NCBI RefSeq assembly: GCF_963576545.1
Contig: NC_083638.1
Coordinates: 28,130,900 to 28,194,899 of the forward strand
Direction of reading: 5' to 3'
Source: Limanda limanda
Taxonomy: Eukaryota > Chordata > Actinopteri > Pleuronectiformes > Pleuronectidae
Length of the DNA: 64,000 nt
Part shown: piece by piece, positions 13,566-25,269 of the stretch
How positions within the stretch are numbered: the stretch's first letter is position 1
Layout: every line of letters begins with the position of its first letter
Notes under the pieces: generated by a model
What the model saw: only the letters and a program-made list of their open reading frames with translations
Told to the model about the DNA's origin: nothing
Database searches by the model: none
Made by a program: the position numbers and the translations under genes

Positions 13566-14286
13566 TGTGTAATAAAGAAAGTGGGAGGGAGCAGGTGTAA
13601 GCTGGTACAATGGGGAGAAGCATAACCACACCAGAGCGCTATGACAAGCTGAAACAATGCAGACAGATTTGCAGAATAAGTACAGGAATCCTACTTTACA
13701 ATCAAATCCCAGCTGATGTATGGGGAACGACAAATAGAATGTGGAACTGTCATCTGTGTTAACTGTTAAAGTCAAGAACAGAGCTCATGCATTCTATTAC
13801 ACTTTATGAGTGTGTGTGTAGTCTCACTTACAGTGAGCATACATCTCCTCACCATGAAAGCTTTATTAACCTTAAACTTTATACAGGGCTTTAACGCCAC
13901 TGGGTTGAATGTGACAAACGCACAGGAAAATGAACTTCAATAAATCTTCAGCCGACTTTCTTTATTATTAGTAAGTGAAATTACAATGTCATATGAAAGA
14001 GGACCGCTTGAAGTGTCTGACACACTCAGAGTTATTACCCCAAATCTGCAGAACTAGCCCTGTTTTGGTCTTCAGTCCACAAATTCTGTTCTCACCAGCC
14101 AGGTTTCCAGCTGCAGCATGTCACTTTTTTCAGTGTGGTTGTTAATATTGTGGATCATATCTACTTTTCATTTCATACCTGGAAGATTTCAGCAGCCAAG
14201 TAGCCAATTCTCTACAAAAAACCTGTTTTACTACAAAATCGAGTCGGACACCTCAGCAAATGCAGAGGACAAGGAGAAAGATGATA

Positions 14287-14405
14287 ATTACCTCCGACAA
14301 GGAAGTTATGTTTTCTCCTGTCTGTTCGTTTTTTTTGTTTGTCAGCAGGGTTTAACAAAAACTGCTGAATGGATATCCATGAAACTTGGTGAAAGGATCA
14401 GGATC
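14287..14405 (+). repeat. Old interspersed repeat, family 'CTNAACTTGGTGGAAGG' (copy 1)
   Basis: Order of words: ACCTCCGACAAGGAAGTTATG, then CTGTCTGTTCGTTTTTT, then AACAAAAACTGCTGAATGG, then CATGAAACTTGGTGAAAGGAT. This is the arrangement of a common teleost repeat with relatives at 39587-39740 and 48006-48135. Part of it lies within a 103-codon chance open frame starting at 14118. Confidence 0.6.
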
Positions 14406-14459
14406 CAACATGCTACCCGCTGTTGCTAACCAGCTAGTGCTGTGGTGTTTTTTTTAAAA

Positions 14460-17400
14460 GTTAATATTAATAAGCTACATGTGTAAGTTGAATGTGAAAG
14501 CACCTATACAATGTTTCACAAATGTTCTGATACAGGCTCATATTACCATCATTACTTTTACCACCTCGTTTTTTAGCCTGTTATTCATTTTACAGTGAAT
14601 TTGACTATATGACTATAAACAGCACTGTGAGAGTTTATCACCTTGAATATTACAGATGAGGTAGAAAGACATTTTATATATTTGTACAATACGTTTAATT
14701 CTTTCAGTTCTTGCCGAGATGATCTGTGCTGCTTCCGACTGCTGATAACATAATAAACCAGTACCAGTCTTGGCTGCTTAACACAGCTGATATTATATGT
14801 GTCAAAAGCCCAAAAAGCATTTACAGACTATCTTTAATCTCAGATGTGGTTCCTTTGTTCCATGTTATACTCCAGATGTGACATTATGATTTCTCATTAC
14901 GTGAAGCACTGCAGCACCTGATGTCCTCAGCATTTACTGTGGCAGCGGCAACATGGTGGAGATTGGCAGCTTCAGGCTGGTCAACGTGAGGACGACCTGC
15001 ATCAGCTTCATCTGCACAACACTTCATGTTTTCCTCCCTCAACTAAAGAGGACCGGCAACTGCTTACAGTTTGTCATTGATAAGTGTCATTGATAATATT
15101 AAGTCAATTTCTAAATTCATTATGGTTGGTAATAAAATAAACACTGCTGTCACAACAATGTTCAACTTTTACTTCCTGATTTGATACAATTCAGATAAAA
15201 ACCCAGTGTTTTATTTGTCTTCTTTTCCATCAGAGACAGAACACGGTCAGCACGGCTGTGTCCTTCAGGCTCGTCCGTTCTTAACAAAATGACAGGATAC
15301 AAAAAAGTATGGCATTATTGCAGAGGAAGTGTTAACTATAAACAACTTTTGTGTGGTTATATTCTGTAGATTTCAACCATGTAATGTAATGTGAATATAG
15401 TTTGGGAATAAACGTGCATGACACAAGACAGTGAATGTGCAGTATGGAGTTCTTCCACATTAAAAGTATTGCATATATATTTGTGATGCAATATATATTA
15501 GGTACACTTTGTTTGTAAGATATGAAAACAGGTCTGTACCTCAGAGTCACTGTTTAGTCTTGTTGGAGTCCAGTTCTGCCTCCTCATGTTGGACATCCAC
15601 AGGTGCAGGCTGTCTGAGTCACCTAGAGGAAAACTTTACACAAGCACTTTCACAGGCTTACCTGATCAAAATATAAGTTTATAACTTCAGAGTTCATCAG
15701 ATAATAATCACTTCACTTCATCTTAAAAGGAGGTGGTGGACATCTGCCTCAGGTTCTCTCTGTGACTGTCTATTCTAGTTATGTTTCATGTGACTAACAA
15801 ATACATTATTCTGCATGTTCACTTATTCAACAGTGTTAAAGTTTATTTTCACTGTAAGACGTTTCGAAACATCAACATCGAGACGTAATGATACTTTAAA
15901 CAGCTGCACCCAAAATGCAAATGTAATGTTTTACATATTCACGTTTCAGTTGATAACAATAAATCTATTTCTGAAATATGATAATCTAGGTTTGTTGGAA
16001 TATTTTTACACAAATGTTGAAATTACATGAGGAATAGATCAGTAACCAAAATAGTTCATTATTCTGTGGTGAAAGACCTAAAAACAAATTAAGCTTGATT
16101 GAGCACCCTGTAGCAAAGCTTTAATGTTCAATTTATACCTCCATCTAAGCTCATCAAATGCTAAAATCTCCTGGTTCTCTATTTGTGAAATTCTTTTTGT
16201 GCTGGTTGACAGAACTTGCAGCAGCTTTGAAGGCTGTATTGTGCTGTTTCAGACAGGACACGAAAGTTCTGGCATGTTCTATTTTATTAAACTAAATAAT
16301 CACATTATCTAAGCTTGGTGGGTGGGATGGAATGAGACCGCCGTATGAAATTGATTTGTTCATGTTGTTTACAAGGGACTCCTCAAACCAAACTCAAACT
16401 TCACTTTGATAGCCTCCTCCTAACCACACATCAGAGAATATCTGGCATTAAATGCAAGATAATACTGATACACTGGGACTCCCAGTTTGTCTCTCAGTAG
16501 TGATTTGTTTTAGTGGTTGATTCTAGGTCTTTTGTTCCTCCACAAAAATAGACAAACACTCTTGTTTTTTTTGTCAAAGCAAGATTTTGGAATATATAAA
16601 GAAATAAGAGAAAAACGGCTCATCTTGGGAGGTTTTCATCTTTAGTACCTCAGCTCTGCTTCTTAAGGACCAGGATATGAAGACAAAGGCAGGTTGGACC
16701 ACCTCCTAAGATCCTCCTCCTATATAAGACTGAACATTCAAATCAAATATTTATAGGTGTTAAAATCAATATACACAAATATTTTATCCCTGCAGTTCCC
16801 AGTAAAAGGGAGGTGATCCAAGGTCAGTAATGTATGTGCAATGATTTCATGATGTGGCTTGTTTTTCAAGCTTTTTGTAGCTTGCTGCTGGTTTATTCCT
16901 CCCCAGTCTTCATCATCAGCTTTCATAACAATGTAAATCCTGCTTCAACCAAAGTCAAGCAGCATCAAATCATGTGCGAAAGTACTTTTGTTCATATCTC
17001 TTGCACTCCTCTGATGATGAGCCCTGTATTTGCAGTCAATGACACCATGTTCTTTTTTTCTATCAGAAACTTCGGAATCAATTACTTTTGGGATCTGTTT
17101 TCCACATCTTTGTATATCTTCTGTTTCAGAAACCCTGGAAACCAGACCAATCAGTGAGCTCATGTTAAATCACTCTAGCAGATGAGTCTGACCCTCCTCC
17201 CAATTTTCATCAGTCCGGAGACAGATCTCCCCAATCACAAATTTGTATCTGAAATGGGACGAGTCTGATGCGAGCACCACTCAAGCATGTTTTGCTTTAG
17301 ATCAGACAAGATGGTTGTCATGGATGCGGAGAGGTCAATGACAATCTCAAATTGTGAGAGTGAGAGTATTTAATGAACTAGACGGTATATTTTCTTTAAA

Positions 17401-18410
17401 TTAGGACACAAAATGCTGTGAGTATTTTTGATGCGTCATGTTTTGTTGCTTTGACCAGCTGTCCTAGTACCAAATTGTGTATTTGTGCACATTTGTGAAT
17501 TGGCCACTGTCTCAGAAATTAGTACCATATATCTCCTAAAAACTAAGCAAATCTACTTTGGAGCATTCTGTGTGATATGTAGAATTTGTATTTAAATCAT
17601 TCTAAACATCTGTGGCCAGATCAACATGAAGACGGCCTTTCACAGGTGTACCTTCTTCTCTGCTTCTTCAGTGTCAATACTGGGTCACTGGGGACCCACA
17701 TGTGTGTGAGATGTCTGTTTGGCTGTCATGGGCTAATGCAGTCCTGCTGCACATGAGACCTGAGATAATCAATACTCTGTCAGACATACTTAGAGCACCT
17801 CCGTGTTAAAGCAGCTGTAGGGAGGGTCTCCACTGTCTTGGACAGAGATGAAGCCACCAACCTCACATCCCCAAGAGCCCCCTTATAAAGACAAGGGTCA
17901 CACTATCCAGTTCTAATCTTCTCTGGCTTTAGAGTTGTGTGCTCAAAAGGAAAAAAAATTGCATTTAGACTCAGGAGAGCTTCACATCCTACTTTAGGAT
18001 GGTGTCGGCTGCACAATAATTTTGGGCAGGTGAAGAGGAATATGACAATCTGAAATGGCAAATTGATTTTCATTTAGTATGGAGCACATGTTTCCACACA
18101 TATGAGGGAAGATGAGTATCTGTGGGTATAGGAAGTCACAATTTCTTTTCTGACAATGTGAATCTGCATCCATCTCCTCTCCTGCAAATCCAGTAATTTG
18201 CCACTCAAATTGGGAAAAGTAGTGTAATGCAATACAGTATCTGGTCAGAACCATTTCCAAATCAGATTTCCCTCTTAAGTGATCAGAATGCTTGTGTCTT
18301 GCTGTGAATGCTAAATTGAGGCTCTGTCATCTTGGGTACTCCAGAAATGAGAGTAAATCCCAAACACCGACCATTCTCATTCCAATCTATAAACCAGTGG
18401 CAGGGTTTTT
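14460..18410. other. Non-coding stretch, nothing recognised
   Basis: AT-rich sequence with overlapping short frames on both strands. I see no exon-like frame bounded by splice sites, no RNA gene and no complete mobile element. Confidence 0.5.
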
Positions 18411-18419
18411 CATCTCTTT

Positions 18420-18790
18420 AGCATGGATAGGGCCCGTTTCACTCAAACCTCCCATCTCAGGGTTTCCATAAGAGAACGCGCCTCGTTATTGGGTTTCATC
18501 TCCTGCCATATTTTCTCCAATGGGAAATCCATTGTTTCAGTATAAAAAGCATCTCATTTCACTCTCTGATTTGTTTACTTGGCTAATGGGACTGCAGTGT
18601 CCTTTGTCGAGCCTTTGCGGAGCGTGACAGAGCTCTGCTGTATTGTGAAGAGCGGAGGTTGGCTAGCAGAGAAGCTGAATCTCACCATTTGATATCAGGG
18701 AGGCTTTCATGCTAGATTTAATGACTCTTCGCCTGCTGACATAATTGCACTTTCAGATTTTTAATAAGAATTTTTACATAATAAGGAAGT
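18420..18790. other. Candidate conserved non-coding element cluster
   Basis: About 370 bases of repeat-free sequence without long frames. It alternates GC-rich and AT-rich words: 'tttccataagagaacgcg', 'ctggctaatgggactgc'-like text, and 'atttaatgactcttcgcc'. It resembles deeply conserved regulatory DNA, but no alignment was possible. Confidence 0.25.
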
Positions 18791-19369
18791 AATGTGCAGT
18801 GTCGTGAACACCACTTTTTACAAATGCTTTCCTTTTTAACTGAGATAATAATAGTAATTACAAAGATAATATGCCCTAATTGCAAGGAGAGGATAAATTA
18901 CTTTTTCCCCCTAATCCCAGATCTGCTAGCAGCCTTCTCCTGCCCTCATTGTCTGCACTTGCAATGCGTTGCATCAGACATTAAAGGAATATTTGAACAT
19001 ACAAACAAGATGTTGGTCTAACACAGTGTCAGCGATGCTGTCAAAGGGATGTCAATTTTCTTTTAAAAGTGTATCCTGTATCCTGTACATTGGTTAATCC
19101 ACATAAACTGTGTTCATCATTTATATGATTTAACTGCCATCACTATATATGGCCTTGAGCCTTTTTTTTTTGCTCACTTACAGTACATCAGATGATAAAG
19201 TATTTGTAGAAAGGGCTCGTACAGGTTTTCGCTGTCGAGTCAAATCCATGTAACAGCAGTTGTGTTTTTTACTGAAGTCGATATTTAACTTTCATCAACA
19301 GGGTGTGGAAACTCTGCTTCCCTTACACCACTGAAACCATTTCAAAGCCAGTTAAACTCAAATCAAGAC

Positions 19370-20232
19370 TACAGAGTCTACAGCCATGCAAGCAGCTCAG
19401 TGAGGCTGCTAATTACAATGCTATCATGCTGATGCTTTTCAGGTATAATGATTACCATGTCAACTGGAGTGTTAGCATGCCGATGTTTCCTAAATAGCAC
19501 TCAGAAAACTTAATCCAACTCCCGCACTGATCTCTGGACATTTTCCTAAATATACAGGGGCTGTATGTGAGTGCGCAACTGTCCAAGTCAGTTGCTCCAG
19601 AGAATTACCAACAGCCAACAAGACCCTTATTTTAATGTCCAGAAAGTAAGCTTTTGTGAGAATAAACCAGGAAAAATTATCAGCAGGCTAGTAGGCGTGC
19701 TGGAGATGTTCCAAAACATGATGGACGCTATCTGAGAAAAACAATTTTTAAGAAAGAGAAGGGGCCATACACATGGAAGATGCCAAAAAAGATGAAAATT
19801 AGACAGACAACAAGATACAAGAGATTTGTCTGATAAAGACTGACACCAGTGTCAATGTTGCTGTGTTGTTCATGTGTAAAAGGAATGTCCAGGAAATGTC
19901 TGGAAACATTTTCTGGAGTTTACGTCTGGAACGGAGTTACTGAAGGTAAGATAAATGTGTTTATCAAATTCCGTGGTAACAATTTCAGTTGTTTTAAAGA
20001 TATTGCACACAACGCCCAAGCTCTGGATTTCATGACAGTGCTAGTGGAAAGGTCAGAAATTCACCACAGACAGTAGGAGTCATCCTGCTGCGGGTGTTAC
20101 TGACCACGAGTGTCTGCACAAATAATTCACAACAATCCCCACTCATAGTAGTTAAGATATTTAACTCTGAACCAAAGTGATGGGCTTGGCCAGCAAATTG
20201 ACAGACTGACAGTGCCATCCAGAGAGCCATGT
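19370..20232 (+). repeat. Old interspersed repeat, family 'GGGATCACCAAAGT' (long degraded copy)
   Basis: The 5' portion at about 19380-19500 shows 'gcagccatgcaagcagctc', 'atgctatcatgctgatgctt' and 'caggtataatgattaccatg'. The 3' portion at about 20030-20232 shows 'gtgctagtggaaaggtcag', 'gatatttaactctgaacc', 'aaagtgatggg' and 'gccatccagagagccatg'. These lie in the same orientation and order as the common teleost repeat with TTAGCATGCTAA words at one end and 'gatatttcagtctggaccaaagtggtgg' at the other. The middle (about 19500-20030) is too diverged to follow. Confidence 0.55.
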
Positions 20233-20239
20233 CATTAGT

Positions 20240-23165
20240 ATGGCTGAAAATGAAGCCAAACAAGATTAGTTTTCAGAGTTCCTGCAAACTAAACATCATA
20301 GATAATCATCTGAGTTTGTTTTTTGCTAGCCAACAGTGATACAACCAAATCTTGCCAAATGTAATATCATGACATCACAACCAACGTACTTTGTCCTTTA
20401 GTTCAGTAAACGATGATGCCAGCTTGGCAGGAGAAAAGCTCTTTTTGGCCAGCTTTATCAGAAAACAGCTTTGAGCTGTTGTCAGAGTAGAAACCGCCTT
20501 TCCCTGCATCTCTCAACGAGTCCTTGTGCCACCACGAGGTGAGGTGCCCATTGTTTTGTTTATACAATATCAGAGGTGCGGGCGCCTTAATCTCAATAAA
20601 GAGGGCCATTGGACTGAATTATCTGTATGATTGCCCTTTAGAACTGCTGTCAATGCTATTCTCCTTATCCAGCTTCTAAAAGCCCCTCTCCCCGCGAGAA
20701 GTCTATGTGAGGGGAATACAATGCAGGCAGTTCAGATGCCACAAAAGGGCATTGCATTAGAAAGCCATACCTCTACTGTGTGACCTTTGCTTTGCTGGGG
20801 AGGTCGGTTGAATCCCCGTGGACACCAGTCAGCTCCAGTCGAGGTAGAAGAATAGATTCTAAATCTGTGACTCGAGGTGCACATGACAGCGAGCACCCAG
20901 GCAAATGGCAGCTTATTGTTTTTGCTATTTACGCCAGCCAATGCTCGGTGTGGGTGGCAGAGACACCGACTGAACCGTGGAAAATCCATGAACCTGGGTC
21001 TCATACCTGGATCCGTCTGAGATATGAATCAATGTGAACAAATGGTAGAAAATGTTTCACCGGTATTATTGTATTCACACATATTCACACTGTTATCTTC
21101 TTCTGACCATGCTGTTATAATAGTTTCTTGCTAATAAAATGAATATTTCCCTAACTTTACGTAATATCATCCATCACATGTGGGCAGATCCAATCATTTA
21201 AAATGCAAACAGCATTTTTTCTAAATTATTTTCTCAATGGCCACTTTCACTAGGTCTTTGTCTGCAGGTGTGCTAAAATGGGGGCTGAAAGAAATGGCTA
21301 CACTTAATTGCATAAAAAAGAAGATTTTATTTCCTGAACCAATGCATCATCGTGGGCTGAGAGGAATGCACCATAGCCCCTGGGGAGATGAAGTGGGGGA
21401 TTGTAAAAGCCTAAAATGGGATCATCTTGGCTGAGCTTTTTTTTTTCCTCCAGTAGAAGGGGATAACATTTCAAACACTCAAGTACAGAATGCTGTCTTC
21501 TGTAATATGGCCATTGCTCCATCTCCTTTGACAGCACTAAAATATGTGTCCTTTCAAAAGGAACCTCTGTTGTGCTTTGTGATATTGCACTCTTTTGAAC
21601 TCTCTAGATACATTGCTGCTGCATGTGGACAACACAACACTATGAACTTGTTTGATTATCATTTGCATTGGTTATTTTGCCTTACAATAATAAGAAATAA
21701 GCTAAATACGATAAAAGTGGTGCTGTTAATGAGAAAATACAGTGATAACGACAGAACCGATACCACAGATGTCTTGCTCAGAGCCGTCGCTGGCAGCATC
21801 GTCATCATCAACACCATCATTATCATTAACGTGTTTCTTTTTTATGTTATTTTGAGCAAATCAACAAATTAAAAAATGCAACATACATCATTAAACAAGT
21901 TAACAAAGAAGTACTGCACAAGAATGAGCTAATCTGCTTCCAGATTTAATTTTACAACTCTTTTTTGTTTGTTTCCCTTTCCTTCACCATGGAAGTCCAA
22001 GCTGTGCTGTATTCTTTGCTGTCCATTCCAAAAAAACTAAAACCACTGTAGCTGCTGGCCATTTGGCATCAATGATCAGTCAACTGCTATGTCCTTTCTG
22101 TTGGCATGTTGTTGTTTTTTTCCAGTTTAGAACAAGACAATATTCCTGTAGTTAATCGAGCACCATCTTCTTGGCTAACATCGCACAATGAGATGTTTTG
22201 TCTGGCACTGGAGCATCAGTGCTACCAGTCAACTCTAACTATATCTCAGTGGCCTGTAGCTTCGGCTACTAAAGGTAGACAGCGGCAAGGCTGGCAGCAA
22301 ACACCATTAGTCTGAGCTTCTGTTGCTTTCTTGGGTTTGGACTCCAGCAAAGAACTCTGAATCCCACAGATCTGCTTCGACTTTGACAAAATGTTACATG
22401 ACAAAATTGTAATATAATCCGTGCTGTTCGCTGTGCAAAATGTTGGGTTGTTTGGTTTCACAAAGCGCAGATCTCCACTGTGATAGCACAGTGAGCAGTG
22501 ATGCCTCTAGGCAGTGAAGAAGAGGCTAAACTTATCTCAGTCTCATTCTCCAAGTAGCTCTTCTGCCATGAAAACAGTTGGTGGTGGCAGCAGCTGGCAC
22601 CATCTGGCAGCAGCGATACAGACAGCACTGACAAGAGCTGTGGGTGTGGATGTGTGGTTGTGGACTACATATATTATGAATCAAAATGTACTCTAGTAAA
22701 CCACTGAAGTATATTCCTCATCAGTCAGTTGCAGTATGTTATCTCCTCCAGCGATCATTCACTTAACTGTATTGTGTTAATTCACATAAAAACAAACACC
22801 AATAGCTCACAGGTATGGCAGACTTTTGCAGTCAAAGTTGTAAACAGATGTCAATGTTACAAGCAGGAATATTAAATGAAAGCTCTGGTTATTCTTCTTA
22901 CCTGTCAATAATGTCCTCTCTGAGGTTAAACTCGTCAAAGGAAATCATTTGTAATGCTCAAACTGCAAATAAAATAATTCCTCCAACTGTGCAAATCATA
23001 CAACTGTAGCTGAACTCTTCATTCCTATAAATCAGATGCTGTTAGTAACACCACAACTGGGGCTATTATCTTGATTTGTCTGTGAAGATATTACTCTTGT
23101 GCTTTGGAAGTGATGGCTATGAGATTCCACTTGTTACTTTCAGTCCAACATGACTGCAATATAAT
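20240..23165. other. Non-coding stretch, nothing recognised
   Basis: Includes a 121-codon frame at 21507-21872 that has no family resemblance and low-complexity Ile/Asn runs. I see no supported gene. Confidence 0.5.
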
Positions 23166-23174
23166 TTCCCTGAA

Positions 23175-23720
23175 ATTTCAGTGCACTATAATTATTGGTC
23201 CTTTGATGGTTGTTTTGTTGTATTGTGTTTATTTGTAGAGGATCTGTGTGAGGTTGTGTGTGTTAACATTGTGTTTATATTTGTGTTGTGTTTTTGCACT
23301 GCATTTGTATTAAATTGTTGTGTGTGTACTTACAATGCATGGGTATATTTGGTTGTGTGCACTTGCAGTGTAGGTGTCAAAGTTGTGTGTATTTTTAGTG
23401 CATTTGTCTTTTTGGATGTGTTTATTTGTATTGTGTTTCAATGCCACGCATGTGTCTATTTGGTTGGGTGTATTTTAAGTGTGTTTATATTTGGTTGTGT
23501 GTGTTCTTGCAGTGCATTTGTCTTCTTGGATCTGTGTATTTGCAGTGTGTTTGTACTTGATCGTTTGGTTGCGTTGTGTGTATTAGCAGCTTTTCTGTAT
23601 GTATATATTTCTGTTTGTGTTTTGTGTATTAGATATGCACTTGGATGTATTGATTTTACAGTGTGTTTGTATTTGGCTGTTTGGTTGTTTGTGTGTACCT
23701 GCAGCACACATGTCAACCTG
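23175..23720 (+). repeat. GT-rich degenerate minisatellite
   Basis: Imperfect units of roughly 30-37 bases built from GTTGTGTGTATTTGCAGTG and CATTTGTCTTTTTGGA-like words repeat across the block, with strong strand asymmetry (T and G on the plus strand). Because most units keep the frame, a 208-codon open frame runs across 23181-23807. Its product would be almost only Val, Cys, Phe, Leu and Ile, as expected from translating TGT/GTG/TTT repeats. I consider the frame a by-product of the repeat, not a gene. Confidence 0.75.
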
Positions 23721-24539
23721 ATGCATTTTTTTCCAGAATTCATGATGGTTCTTGCCTATTTGCATGTGTGTTCATCTCTCAGGGCCACCGTACTCTCTGT
23801 TAAATAAAGGACTCACAAAACAGTGAATGGCTTCCTGAGTTGTATTCAACTTGTAATCAGACACTCAACTGGCAACAACAAATGTTTTAGGCAGAGAGAC
23901 GCTTCCTCACTGTGTAGCTGTATACAGCAGTCTACACGCAACACATGTGTCTGAAGCATGTGCTCAGATCTGAGACAAAGTGAATGGAATCAAAGAATCA
24001 TCCACATATATGCTAAATAGCCCTTGGGTGTGAACATCTACTGTGGTGAAATATGGACTGAGCTGCATATACAGAATGATGCTTAAAGACTGTGCTTGAT
24101 TTGTCTTACAGAGTTCCTTCGCTCTATAGTTCAAGCAAAGACTGCACAGTGTCACCATAAGACTGATTGTGTAGCGCCTCCACGACAGTACGTGACCTTG
24201 TTGTCATGCACCAAGCTATTCTGTAGTCTAATGTCAGCAACATGGTTATTATTCTTAAGAGTTAACCTTTGCTGCAGAAACCCATTGGCCGTATGTCACA
24301 GCAGCCATTACAGATCATACTAATGTCAGCTGACATACACTGTATAATGACAAACATCACTGTAGGGCCAAGAGTGATGGTGCCAAACAGATGGTGTTGA
24401 ATCTGACTGGAACATTTGTGATGTGACTTAGGTGGAGTAATAGAAGAAATTGGTCATCATTATCAGGGACAAAAGACTGCTAATAGAAAAAGACAGAGGC
24501 TGGAAATAGGTTAGACGTGCTGCTTCACAGATGTCCATC

Positions 24540-25265
24540 TTCATCTTTTATGAAGCCAGGCTAGATGTTTAGCAGATTCCAGTCTTTATGCCCAGCTAAG
24601 CTAACTGGTTGCTGTTGGTGCTATAGCTTCAGGCGTCATCCACACTAATATGTTTAATTATCTTTCCTCCAGACATGTTTTAGCTCCACATCTGCAATAG
24701 CCTCCCTCCACACCCCCCTAAGATATATATCACCTGAACATTCTTACCTTTGTGAGCAGGAATAAAATGATCTGCAATTGGTTGCTTAGTTGCAGAAAAT
24801 ATACTATGAGCGAGAAACAGCAATAGTGAAAAGTGAGAGCAGAGACTCACTTTCTTGGACTGGTGACGAGTAGCAGTGTTTTATATTCTCCGCAGTTAGT
24901 CAAGTCAGCAGTAATAAGACCCAATCAGGACAAAAATGTGGGTGGCTGTATCTTCACTTCCAAATGTTTTCATTTCAGCTCGTCTGTACTAAAATACAAC
25001 CCCAGAGTATTCAAACTCAAATGGGTTCCCAATGTTTCCAACATCTCTGTTTTAGATGCTGTTAGTATAGCTGTTAGTTAGAATTAGTGTGGATGGCAGA
25101 TGTAAACATAGCAACAGTGATGTGTATTAAAAACTGAAATGCACAAGCTTGGATGGAGTCTTATATTTACCATACAGATAAGAAAGTGGTTTGAATCTTG
25201 TAATTGAAATTGGCTATACATTAAATTAAAAAAATGTACCCAGAAATGTCAAACTAATCCTTTAA
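24540..25265 (+). repeat. Old repeat split by a nested inverted-repeat insertion
   Basis: The left part (about 24540-24630: 'tccagtctttatgcccagct', 'aagctaactggttgctg', 'gctatagcttc') and the right part (about 25163-25265: 'tatatttaccatacagataa', 'aatgtcaaactaatccttta') are consecutive segments of one teleost repeat, normally joined at 'tagcttcatatttaccgtacag'. About 530 bases separate them. That insert begins near CATCCACACTAAT (24637) and has its complement ATTAGTGTGGATGG at 25084, so it looks like a small foldback DNA element. Confidence 0.5.
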
Positions 25266-25269
25266 GGAC

